64,000 nucleotides of DNA from Lachnospiraceae bacterium (GTDB lineage Bacteria; Bacillota; Clostridia; Lachnospirales; Lachnospiraceae). Within the stretch, counting starts at the first letter, position 1, and each line of letters opens with the position of its first letter. Under the pieces are notes generated by a model. It saw only the letters and a list, made by a program, of their open reading frames with translations, was not told where the DNA came from and made no database searches. The stretch covers positions 1 to 64,000 of the forward strand of contig JAGBEV010000009.1 of NCBI GenBank assembly GCA_017936785.1, in the 5' to 3' direction. Position numbers and translations under genes: made by a program. This document shows positions 44,736-53,038 of the stretch, one piece after another.

Positions 44736-46553
44736 AGGGCAAATGGAATATTAAAACTAATTGATTTAGATGCAACTAAAATATTATCTGAGCTGGGAAA
44801 AGAACTATTGGACATAGCTAATAATGCAATGAAGGCATTTGCTAAATCGGCTACGGCAGCAGCAGGGGCAATGTATGAACTTGGTGTAAGTGCTATTGAA
44901 TATAATGCTGCAATGGAACAATATGAACTTTCCTTTGAAATGATGCTGGGAAGTTCTGAGGAAGCAGCGGAGGTTATGGAGAATCTGAAAAATCTCAGTG
45001 CGGATACAACCTTTGGTTTTGAAGATCTGGCTTCTACAACCCAGCTTTTAATAAATTATGGATTTACCATAGAAGAGGCTCAGGACAGTCTGATGATGCT
45101 TGGAGATATCTCACAGGGATCGGCAGATAAACTGAAATTGGTCGCAGAAGCATATGGACAGATGTCATCAGCAGGAAAAGTACAGCTTGATGATATACAG
45201 CAATTGATCAATGCAGGATTTAATCCGCTTCAGGAAATATCTGATAGTACGGGAGAGTCCGTGGAATCTCTTTATCATAGAATTTCTGAAGGCACTCTTT
45301 CGGTGGATGAGATTACGGATTCCATGCAGAGAGCCACTTCTGAAGGTGGTGCATTTTTTCAATCCATGGAGAAACAGAGCCAGACTGTAAACGGGCAGCT
45401 TGAAATGTTAAAAGAAAACTTTCAAATTCTGACAGGAGAGGTATTTGTCGGGGTATCTGAAGACATTGGAGAGGAATTACTGCCTATGGCTCAGGGATGG
45501 GTAGACCAGCTTTCTTTGGCATTTGAAGAAGATGGAATTGTAGGTCTGGCAGGCGCCATTGGGAACGTGTTGGCTGAGATCGCAATATTAGCGGCGGAAT
45601 ATGCCCCCCAGATAGTTGGTTTTGCAGTAGAAGTAATTCAGGCATTATTGGATGGCATGCAGGAGAATTTACCGCAGATCATGGCGGGCGTAGTTGTCAT
45701 TATTGATGCGCTCATTATGGGGTTTTTAGAAATACTTCCACAGTTGCTGGAGGTGGGAGCAGAAGCCATTGTATTATTAAACGCTGGAATGACAGAATCT
45801 TCACCAATGATTTTTCGAAAAATTATTGAGATTGTAGGCAATATGGTAAGCACATTTATTAAAAACATACCAATGTTATCAGTAGTTGGTCTTGAAATTA
45901 TTACAAACTTAATAATTTCTCTTTTGTCAAACTTGCCTTCCTTTTTGACAATAATACCTGATGTAGCTTTTCAGATACTAAATGTATTTTTAGCGCAGGC
46001 ATATTTATTTTTTGATGTTGGAACAAAGTTTTTGGCAAATATAATAGATGCTCTTGGAGGAGATTCAGAAGGAATAAAAAATTTTGTTATCAACTGGGTT
46101 GATAATTTAGTACAGAACTTTAAGGCGCAGCATCCACTAATTTCCGGTATAGGAAAGGCTATCATAGATGGCATTCAGAGTGGTATGACTAGCGGATGGA
46201 ATGGACTCATGGATTATGTTGATAATTTGGCAAATAGTATGCTTAAAGCAGCAAAGAAAGCTCTTGGTATTAAATCCCCATCCAAAGAATTCGCCTACAT
46301 CGGCAGAATGTGCGTAGCTGGCTGGGAACAGGGAACGGAAGATTTATTTGCAGCCGATAGTGTGACCAAAAATGTCAAAGCAACATTAGGAAACATTCAG
46401 GCAAACCTCGGCGGAGGGACATCCGGTACCCATGGCGGATATACCCAGGTCATTAATGTGAACAGGGAAATCGCTACTCCCGATGAACTGGCAAGAGCCG
46501 TAAGGGTAGAGAGCAGATATGGATTGATGAGAGGAGTGGCATATGGATACTAA
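44736..46553 (+). CDS. tape measure protein with apparent AGG start codon
   Basis: Sets tail length and threads through the tube. The frame encodes about 605 residues with EYNAAMEQYELSFEMMLGS, DISQGSADKLKLVAEAYGQMSSAG and a hydrophobic central region (about 270-450). The coding frame starts with R/M-ANGILKLIDLDATKILSELG at 44736, where the codon is AGG, eight bases after GAGAGG. The upstream in-frame stop is TGA 44721-44723 and no ATG, GTG or TTG occurs before TTG 44808, which has no good ribosome site. About 605 residues is short for a phage tape measure, which implies a short tail. Confidence 0.85.
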   Translation, partial: RANGILKLIDLDATKILSELGKELLDIANNAMKAFAKSATAAAGAMYELGVSAIEYNAAMEQYELSFEMMLGSSEEAAEVMENLKNLSADTTFGFEDLASTTQLLINYGFTIEEAQDSLMMLGDISQGSADKLKLVAEAYGQMSSAGKVQLDDIQQLINAGFNPLQEISDSTGESVESLYHRISEGTLSVDEITDSMQRATSEGGAFFQSMEKQSQTVNGQLEMLKENFQILTGEVFVGVSEDIGEELLPMAQGWVDQLSLAFEEDGIVGLAGAIGNVLAEIAILAAEYAPQIVGFAVEVIQALLDGMQENLPQIMAGVVVIIDALIMGFLEILPQLLEVGAEAIVLLNAGMTESSPMIFRKIIEIVGNMVSTFIKNIPMLSVVGLEIITNLIISLLSNLPSFLTIIPDVAFQILNVFLAQAYLFFDVGTKFLANIIDALGGDSEGIKNFVINWVDNLVQNFKAQHPLISGIGKAIIDGIQSGMTSGWNGLMDYVDNLANSMLKAAKKALGIKSPSKEFAYIGRMCVAGWEQGTEDLFAADSVTKNVKATLGNIQANLGGGTSGTHGGYTQVINVNREIATPDELARAVRVESRYGLMRGVAYGY

Positions 46554-47406
46554 AGTAACAGTAAAATTTATCAGGGAGGATCAAAAAGAATTTACCATAG
46601 ACGGAAATGACTGGAAGATACCTTCCGACGGACTTGAGGGATTCGGCACCTTTGAAAATGATATCAGTACAGTGGACAATGCAGTAGGAGACGGCGGGAT
46701 CATCACTTCAAGCAGGATCGCCCAGAAGGACCGGACGATTACGGCAAAGTCCAGAAATCCCTGCTTAAACGATGTATTAAGGCGTTCAGCAATATCGTTT
46801 TTTAATTCAAAATTTACATACAGGATTTTTGTGACCTATATGGGAATAACCAGGTGGTGTGAAGGAAAAATTTATAAATTTAATCTTCCCAACGGAAATG
46901 TACACAGGACCATGGATATGACAGTGACCTTTTTGTGTCCGGACCCCTATCTGAAAAGCTATGAAGATTTCGGAAAAAATATTGCTTCTGTAGTGGGAAT
47001 GATTGCATTTCCCTACCTTTGCAGAAAGGAACAGGGAATAACCGGCGGCAGATTTCATTTTGCCAAAAAGGTAGTACTGGAAAATGACGGTGATGTGGAA
47101 ACCTATTGTAAAGCTGTCTTTACGGCGAAAGGAAGAGTACAGAATCCAAAACTGATCATGGATGGGTCATTTGTAAGAATCATTGATGAAATGGCAGAAG
47201 GAGATGTGATCATTATTGATTTTACCAGCAATCCGCCAACAGTGGAAAAGAATGGGACCAATTTTATCGGTCATTGTGACAGGAGATCGTCTTTTGACGA
47301 AATGATCTTAAAGGTGGGAGATACAGAAATTTCCTTTGATGCCGATGATGGATCAAATTTACTGGATGTTTCCATTTATTACAACAAATTGTATGGTGTC
47401 ATGTAG
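46543..47406 (+). CDS. distal tail protein (Dit-like)
   Basis: 287 residues (TVKFIREDQKEFTIDGNDWKIPSDGLEGFG) with the layout of siphophage Dit proteins that join tube and tip. It overlaps the tape measure by 11 bases and has a normal ATG after GAGAGGAG. Confidence 0.8.
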   Translation: MDTKVTVKFIREDQKEFTIDGNDWKIPSDGLEGFGTFENDISTVDNAVGDGGIITSSRIAQKDRTITAKSRNPCLNDVLRRSAISFFNSKFTYRIFVTYMGITRWCEGKIYKFNLPNGNVHRTMDMTVTFLCPDPYLKSYEDFGKNIASVVGMIAFPYLCRKEQGITGGRFHFAKKVVLENDGDVETYCKAVFTAKGRVQNPKLIMDGSFVRIIDEMAEGDVIIIDFTSNPPTVEKNGTNFIGHCDRRSSFDEMILKVGDTEISFDADDGSNLLDVSIYYNKLYGVM

Positions 47407-47417
47407 GAGGGAGATCA

Positions 47418-48533
47418 AGGAAATCATTTAATGTAATCGCTTTGGATGCAGATTTTAATATCATTTCCCTGCTTCGTTATACCAACCTGCAGTGGAATAG
47501 AAAATATTATGAAACAGGTACTTTCTCGGTGCAGATACCTCTGGAGCAGTATTCTTCTAAGATCAGACATATTTATACTAAAGACAGACCGGAGCTGGGA
47601 GTGGTGACACAGATAAATTATGTAAACCAAAGAGGCTATCGGAATGTGCAGTTGAGCGGATATTTTCTGGAGAAGGAATTGGGAAGGCGGATCGTATATC
47701 CCTATGCTAAGGTTACTAATATTAAAAATGCGCCTTCCTGGACTGTTCAAAGGGGAAAGGCGGAAAGTGTAGCTTTTGCATTTTTTAATGGGTTTAAAGA
47801 TTTAGTATATACAGATATACACACACCTGATGATCCACCCCTTTACAGCTGTCTGGGAATTGTTCCGGGAACGGATTACGGCAGGGGAAATAATACGGAG
47901 CAGACCAGAAAGGACGAAGAACTGGATAAAAAAATTTACAGTATTTTAAAGCCTTCCGGGATGTCATACCGGATCAGTTATGATTTTGATGAGAACAAAA
48001 AAGTGTTTCAGGTATGGAGCGGTGTGGACAGGCGGCAGGAACAGAGTGTCAATAATCCCATTGTTTTTTCAACCAAATACGGAAATATTAAAAACCCCAA
48101 TATTGTGATCAGCGATACCGATTATAAAAATGCTGTAATAGAACATGCGGATTACCAGAATGCTTCAGGTGAAGATATTACCAAGGTCATGGTTTTTGTA
48201 CCATATGACAGACCTGCGGATAATGATGATCACTTTGTTTATAAAAATTCCGGCATAAATCGAAATGATTATGATGAAGATTCATTTGATGATGCGCTCA
48301 GAAATGAAGCTTTTCTTCAATTGGAGAGTTTTAAGAAGGATTTCAATGTGGAATTTGATGCCATGGAAGGAAGTTACCGATATATGACGGATTTTGACCT
48401 GGGTGATAATGTCAGCATTGAAATTCCTGAAATTGATGTATCCGGTGAAGCCAGGCTGATCGGATGCTATGAAGTAATCAAACAAGGAGAATGGTCTCTG
48501 ACATTGGAATTCGGAGAACCAATCATAAAATAA
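47418..48533 (+). CDS. tail-tip protein (ReqiPepy6 Gp37-like) with apparent AGG start codon
   Basis: About 371 residues: LDADFNIISLLRYTNLQWNRKYYETGTF at the N terminus, followed by the repeated baseplate-hub-like fold to DFDLGDNVSIEIPE and GEWSLTLEFGEP. The conserved beginning KSFNVIALDADF is in frame directly after AGG 47418, seven bases after AGGAGG, whose SD overlaps the Dit stop codon. The first conventional start is TTG 47442 without ribosome site, which would remove eight residues of conserved sequence. Confidence 0.85.
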   Translation, partial: RKSFNVIALDADFNIISLLRYTNLQWNRKYYETGTFSVQIPLEQYSSKIRHIYTKDRPELGVVTQINYVNQRGYRNVQLSGYFLEKELGRRIVYPYAKVTNIKNAPSWTVQRGKAESVAFAFFNGFKDLVYTDIHTPDDPPLYSCLGIVPGTDYGRGNNTEQTRKDEELDKKIYSILKPSGMSYRISYDFDENKKVFQVWSGVDRRQEQSVNNPIVFSTKYGNIKNPNIVISDTDYKNAVIEHADYQNASGEDITKVMVFVPYDRPADNDDHFVYKNSGINRNDYDEDSFDDALRNEAFLQLESFKKDFNVEFDAMEGSYRYMTDFDLGDNVSIEIPEIDVSGEARLIGCYEVIKQGEWSLTLEFGEPIIK

Positions 48534-48548
48534 AAGGAGGACAAATAA

Positions 48549-49820
48549 AGGATAGGATTTCCATTTAATTCACATGTAACTTATGAAAATGACGGGACAC
48601 CCGTTTATGACAGGGCAGTTTCATCAGCACCCCTTAGGACACTGATCGGAAAACTGGTAACAGACGGGGTGCTGCCCAACCCCTCAAGCAACCTGCAGGT
48701 GTCTGCCGGTACGGGCATGAGCGTGGTCGTTTCACCGGGATTTGCTATTGTAAATGGTTGCCTGAAACTGGAAGAGACGCAGAGGATCCTTGCCATACAG
48801 TCATCCGGCACTTCTTATGACCGTATCGATACGGTAGTCATGCGGCTTGATGATAATGATGAAGCAAGAAATTGTGATCTATACGTATTAGAGGGAACAC
48901 CGGCAACAAGTCCGGTCAGACCGCAACTGACACGAACAGGTACTGTTTGGGAAATCGGTCTTGCGGATATTTTTGTGGCAAAGAATACAGCAGCAGTTTC
49001 CAATCAACGGATCACGGATACCAGATATGAGACCTCCAGATGTGGGGTGATATCGTCCATCAGCCGGTTTGATACCACAACTTTATATCAGCAGGTGCAG
49101 TCTGATCTGGCAGAATTCCAGAATGTAAGTGAAACTGAGTTTTTGTCTTGGTATAAAAATATCAAAGAACAGCTTTCGGAGGATGCAGCAGGTAATTTGC
49201 AAAATCAGATAGGTAATCTTGAACAGTTGGGAACTATTGATAAAGTCAATTTAGTAAATGCAATCAATGAAGTAGTAGTATCTACAGAGTCTGTTTCTAC
49301 TAATATTGAGAATGTGAAAGTAAAAGCAGACAGTGCAGCGAAGGAAGCTGCAACAGCTGATTCTGCAGCGAGAGATGCCAAAAGTACTGCGGAAGAAGCA
49401 ACAGTTACTGCAAATTCAGCAACTGCTGCAGCAAATTCAGCGACTGTTGTGGCAAATAATGCGCAAAGTATGGCTGCTAATGCCATAGAAAAAGCTAACA
49501 GTGCATCAGCGATAGTAGCAGGACTTCAAAATTATATTACTTTTATTCCGAATATGCAGCTAAAACCTACAATATTAGAGTGGGCAAAAGAGTGTAATGG
49601 ATTGATGATAGGAATGATGGTGAATCCCTATAGACCAGGTGACGGACCGGAAATGGTAGTAACAAACGTGTCGGAATGGACAATTCTTGTTTTGGGACAA
49701 CCGGGAAATAAATCTCGTCAGACTGTAATCGCATTTGGCTATGGCGGTGGTGTGGCAGCAACTTTAAAAAGAAATATTTGGGATGGAAACTGGCAGGGAA
49801 GTTGGGCTGCTATTGCATAA
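48549..49820 (+). CDS. receptor-binding / tail fibre protein with apparent AGG start codon
   Basis: About 423 residues. The N-terminal region (IGFPFNSHVTYENDGTPVYD, then NPSSNLQVSAGTGMSVVVSPG) is a common attachment module of Firmicutes tail proteins. An Ala/Ser/Thr-rich coiled coil (about 210-320) and a C-terminal binding head (YITFIPNMQLKPTILEWAK onward) follow. The frame is closed by TAA at 48546-48548, and the next codon is AGG 48549, eight bases after AGGAGG. The first conventional start (GTG 48669) would delete 40 residues of the conserved domain. Confidence 0.87.
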   Translation, partial: RIGFPFNSHVTYENDGTPVYDRAVSSAPLRTLIGKLVTDGVLPNPSSNLQVSAGTGMSVVVSPGFAIVNGCLKLEETQRILAIQSSGTSYDRIDTVVMRLDDNDEARNCDLYVLEGTPATSPVRPQLTRTGTVWEIGLADIFVAKNTAAVSNQRITDTRYETSRCGVISSISRFDTTTLYQQVQSDLAEFQNVSETEFLSWYKNIKEQLSEDAAGNLQNQIGNLEQLGTIDKVNLVNAINEVVVSTESVSTNIENVKVKADSAAKEAATADSAARDAKSTAEEATVTANSATAAANSATVVANNAQSMAANAIEKANSASAIVAGLQNYITFIPNMQLKPTILEWAKECNGLMIGMMVNPYRPGDGPEMVVTNVSEWTILVLGQPGNKSRQTVIAFGYGGGVAATLKRNIWDGNWQGSWAAIA

Positions 49821-49838
49821 AAGTTTATAGGAGAAAAA

Positions 49839-50111
49839 ATGGAGACGATTATTTCAAGTGTTATAAGCGGGCTTGTAGCATTATTTATCTGCTTGCTCAA
49901 TAACAGTTCACAAAAAAAGACATCAGATGCAAAAATGGATGAGACGGTTGCAATTATTAATGTGAAAATAGATAATCTTACTCAAAAGGTTGAGAAACAT
50001 AATAATATAATTGAAAGAACCTATAAACTGGAAGTGCAGGCTGCCCTTCAGGATGAAAAACTAAGGGTGGCAAACCACCGGATAGAAGATCTGGAGAAAG
50101 AGAGGGACTGA
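49839..50111 (+). CDS. XhlA-like small membrane/coiled-coil lysis protein
   Basis: 90 residues: an N-terminal membrane helix (ISSVISGLVALFICLL) followed by a coiled coil (MDETVAIINVKIDNLTQKVEKH). This resembles XhlA-type proteins that accompany holins. ATG after TAGGAGAAAAA. Confidence 0.7.
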   Translation: METIISSVISGLVALFICLLNNSSQKKTSDAKMDETVAIINVKIDNLTQKVEKHNNIIERTYKLEVQAALQDEKLRVANHRIEDLEKERD

Positions 50112-50112
50112 A

Positions 50113-50364
50113 AGGAAAAACGCAGAGTGGAAAAAGTGGGCAAAAGCGGCAGGCGTAAGGGCATTAAAAACCTTTGCGCAGACTGCAGTGTCCATGCTGA
50201 CAGTAGGGCAGGCTGTTATGGATGTAAATTGGATCAATGTGATCTCAGTATCAACAGTAGCAGGAATGATTTCCCTGCTGACATCTGTTGCCGGATTACC
50301 GGAAGCTGCACCGGTACACATGGAGAATATCAGGGAACAGGCAAAAGAGGAAAACAAGTCATGA
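50113..50364 (+). CDS. phage holin (r1t-like) with apparent AGG start codon
   Basis: About 83 residues. The sequence continues KNAEWKKWAKAAGVRALKTF, then two hydrophobic segments (AQTAVSMLTVGQAVM and WINVISVSTVAGMISLLTSVAG), the pattern of phage holins that permeabilise the membrane. Between the in-frame TAG at 50083-50085 and GTG near 50187 there is no ATG, GTG or TTG. AGG 50113 is six bases after GAGAGG at the expected N terminus. Its stop overlaps the lysozyme ATG (ATGA), which supports the frame. A GTG-started frame at 50127 is a shadow. Confidence 0.8.
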   Translation, partial: RKNAEWKKWAKAAGVRALKTFAQTAVSMLTVGQAVMDVNWINVISVSTVAGMISLLTSVAGLPEAAPVHMENIREQAKEENKS

Positions 50365-51010
50365 GATTAGGGATTGATGTATCAGACTGTCAGGGCGTCA
50401 TTGACTGGTCTAAGGTAAGGATGGCAGGCGTGGAGTTTGCCATCCTTAGAAGCACAAGAGGCAGTGGAAAACCGGATAAACAATTATCAGTCAATATTCA
50501 AGGGTGTCAAAACAATGGAATTCCCATAGAGTTTTACAAATACCTATATGCTATGACTAACTCGGAAGCTAAGAAAGAAGCTTTAAAAGTTGTAGAGGTA
50601 TTGAAACAGCGTGGTATGGAGCCGTCTCAGGATATGATAATCTGGGCAGATGTGGAATATAACAGGCTCCTTGCCCTTGGAAAGCAGGCTGTATAATTCA
50701 TGACAGGCTGTGGCTGGCAAGATATTATGCAGGTCATAGCAGGATGGCATTTGGAACTATGCCTGATGAGAGTAAAAAGCCTGTTGTGGCAGCTGGCTCT
50801 GCTTCAGCGCTGACAGGATGGCAGTTTACATCTTGCGGCAGTGTACCGGGAATCAGTGGAAATGTTGATCTGGATATCCGGTATACAGATGATAAAAATG
50901 TAGCAAAGAAGTCGGAGTGTTATCAAAAACCGGAATTTACACTGATTGAATGTCTGGATAAAATAGGGGTTGATGCTACTGAGCCTGCTTCTGGAAGGAA
51001 AATTGTATAA
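50361..51010 (+). pseudogene. GH25-type lysozyme (endolysin) with internal deletion and frameshift
   Basis: The first part (MRLGIDVSDCQGVIDWSKVR, then IIWADVEYNRLLALGKQAV) has the catalytic Asp and D-x-E residues of GH25 muramidases but stops at TAA 50694-50696. The other frame continues DRLWLARYYAGHSRMAFG and ends with the usual GWQFTSCGSVPGISGNVDLD. About 50-70 central residues expected in this family are missing at the junction. So the endolysin is probably inactive, unless the truncated product still works. Confidence 0.85.
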
Positions 51011-51103
51011 GGAGAGTACTTTATAGTGAAAAAATCATAGTTGCTTTCAAATCAATAAAATATCTGGCAACCTGCAGTTACCCCATGAGCACTTTTTAAG
51101 CGA

Positions 51104-51132
51104 TTGTGAACATTATATATATGTGCTATGAT
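51104..51132 (+). promoter_or_regulatory. promoter of the polyamine operon
   Basis: TTGTGA (51104-51109), 17 bp, TATGAT (51127-51132), 44 bases before the speD ATG. The stretch 51011-51103 shows no other feature and no obvious attachment site. Confidence 0.75.
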
Positions 51133-51176
51133 ATGCATGTATATGTGTGAAATCTGATAAAAAGGGGAGGGGTTTG

Positions 51177-51527
51177 ATGGCGGGACAACTGATGGTTGAT
51201 CTGTATGGATGTGATGGCAATATCATAGATGATCTGAGCAAGATCAGGGAGATCGCCCGCAATATGATAAAGGAAATTCATTCAGAAATTGTGGAAGAGT
51301 GTTTTCATAAATTTGAACCCATAGGAATTACCTATATTGCAGTGATCACCACTTCGCATTTTTCCATCCATACCTGGCCGGAATATGAATATGCGGCAGT
51401 GGACATTTTTTCCTGTGATGAGGAATTGCCGGATCAGGTGGCAGAAAAGCTTGGAAAGGCATTTGGGGCAAAAAATGTAGTGGTACATAAATTTGAGAGG
51501 GATATAGAGGGGAGGAGCAAAGTGTGA
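51177..51527 (+). CDS. speD: S-adenosylmethionine decarboxylase proenzyme, short bacterial type
   Basis: Makes decarboxylated AdoMet, the aminopropyl donor for spermidine-type polyamines. The 116 residues contain the self-cleavage region SHFSIHTWPEYEYAAVDIFSC; cleavage before a serine there would create the pyruvoyl cofactor. GGGGAGGGG precedes ATG 51177; an upstream in-frame start at 51147 is less likely. It overlaps the DUF4178 gene by four bases. Confidence 0.93.
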   Translation: MAGQLMVDLYGCDGNIIDDLSKIREIARNMIKEIHSEIVEECFHKFEPIGITYIAVITTSHFSIHTWPEYEYAAVDIFSCDEELPDQVAEKLGKAFGAKNVVVHKFERDIEGRSKV

Positions 51528-52585
51528 ACTATGCAGTAGGGGATATACTCCGGGTTGACGGAGATGTCTATGAGATAATCGGTAAAATTGCTTACCGAAA
51601 CAGAAATGATAACTGTACATGGATGGAATACCGGTTATACTCACAGAATATGCGGCGTGAAAAATGGCTCAGTTATGATGAGACATATCAGGAGTATTCC
51701 ATTTCAGAAACAACAGGAAATGCCTCTACCAGCGGGTATCATGAAGTGGACAGAGGAACGGAAGAAGTAATCGGCGCCTGGGGAGACGTGGATGTGGAGA
51801 TTGGTGACAGAGCAGACTTTGTGGAGTTTGAAGATGTGACTGAAGAAAAGATCATTTCATGGGAAGTCTGGGACGATGGAAAGGAAGTGTCTGTTGGATA
51901 TTATCTGGATCCGGAGGAGATACAAAAGACCGGAGAGGGCGGCAGAGGCAGAAAAAGTTCAAAATATGAGACAGTGGTCATTTGCTTTGTGATTTTTTGG
52001 GTGGCAGCGTTTTGTATCAACAATCTGTCAGATTATTTATCTACAAGACCTACAACTATTGCCAAGTATCTGAAGAAGGAAGCAAGCTATATATATGTTA
52101 CGTCCATAACAGGAGACAAAGGAGAAAAGGCAGATGTATATAAGACCTACGGGGATATAGACTGGGCTGCAAAGGATATTATCGATGGCATTGACGGCAA
52201 TACGGAAAATGTGCAGCAGAATACGGAGGATGGTGATGAATCCGTGGCGATCCTCACATCCAGGGAATATTGTCTGATCTATACTTCGGAGGATGGTGAT
52301 ACCCTGATACAGATATCCACCAGAAAATATGCTTATTATAATGATGATGAACCCTATCATTCGAACTCATACACAAGACGCTATTATAGGGGATATTATT
52401 ACTCCTGGGGGTATTTTTCGGATATATCGGATTACAGCAGCGGAACATCACCCTATAGTGATTATTCGGGAGATACCGTAGACGGCAATTATTACGATAC
52501 CTATAACGAATATTCTGATAGTGTAAGGCAGTCCAGCATCAATGCCCGCAGTTCATCAGGCGGCGGTACAAGCAGCGGAAAATAA
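51524..52585 (+). CDS. DUF4178 domain membrane protein
   Basis: 353 residues. The N-terminal part (VGDILRVDGDVYEIIGKIAYRN, W-x-E-Y pattern) is a DUF4178 beta-rich domain. One membrane helix lies near 147-167 (VVICFVIFWVAAFCI), and the C-terminal tail is rich in Tyr and Ser (about 275-350). GTG start after GGGGAGGAG. Known genomic partners of this family are speD, DUF350 and speE-like genes, exactly as here. Biochemical role unknown. Confidence 0.85.
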   Translation: MNYAVGDILRVDGDVYEIIGKIAYRNRNDNCTWMEYRLYSQNMRREKWLSYDETYQEYSISETTGNASTSGYHEVDRGTEEVIGAWGDVDVEIGDRADFVEFEDVTEEKIISWEVWDDGKEVSVGYYLDPEEIQKTGEGGRGRKSSKYETVVICFVIFWVAAFCINNLSDYLSTRPTTIAKYLKKEASYIYVTSITGDKGEKADVYKTYGDIDWAAKDIIDGIDGNTENVQQNTEDGDESVAILTSREYCLIYTSEDGDTLIQISTRKYAYYNDDEPYHSNSYTRRYYRGYYYSWGYFSDISDYSSGTSPYSDYSGDTVDGNYYDTYNEYSDSVRQSSINARSSSGGGTSSGK

Positions 52586-52603
52586 AGAAAAAGGAGAAAG
52601 ATT

Positions 52604-53038
52604 ATGATGGAATTATTAAATGATATTTTGGGAGTTGCAATTTATTCGGTGCTGGGCATCGTTTTGATGATGATCGGAAATTTTTTGATCGACCTGATCG
52701 TGCCCTGTCATTTTCCCACGGAAATAAAAAAGGGGAACAATGCAGTTGGCTGGCTCAGCGCAGGTTCTTTTATCGGTATCGGCGTTATCCTGCGTTCCGC
52801 TATTATGTCCCCGTCAGCAGAGATTGTGGAAGAAACATTATTAAGTGGGATTACCAGCAGTGTACTTTATTTTATTATCGGCATTATTTTCTTTATGTTA
52901 GGGTATATAGTGGTAAAATTATTCAATAAGAAGTATAATCTGGATGATGAGATCGGGAAGGGAAATACCGCAGCAGGAATTATGGTATTCGGTATTTTCG
53001 TAGGTCTGGCTATTGTCATCAGTGGAGTGATCTATTAA
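52604..53038 (+). CDS. DUF350 family membrane protein
   Basis: 144 residues (start ATG 52604 or 52607) with four membrane helices arranged as two similar halves, each followed by a charged loop with a K-G-N motif (IKKGNNAVGWL, IGKGNTAAGIM). This internal duplication is typical of DUF350. Ends one base into the next ATG. Confidence 0.88.
   Translation: MMELLNDILGVAIYSVLGIVLMMIGNFLIDLIVPCHFPTEIKKGNNAVGWLSAGSFIGIGVILRSAIMSPSAEIVEETLLSGITSSVLYFIIGIIFFMLGYIVVKLFNKKYNLDDEIGKGNTAAGIMVFGIFVGLAIVISGVIY

Noticed and set aside
44808-46553. Tape measure starting at TTG 44808
   Set aside because: No good ribosome site there, and about 24 residues of in-frame family-like sequence lie upstream up to AGG 44736.
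50127-50696. GTG-started ORF of 189 residues
   Set aside because: Its first 78 codons are a frame shadow of the holin; only the part from ATG 50361 is real lysozyme.
41188-51176. Attachment sites flanking the tail cassette
   Set aside because: No integrase and no convincing direct repeat between the left (41188-41234) and right (51011-51103) margins.
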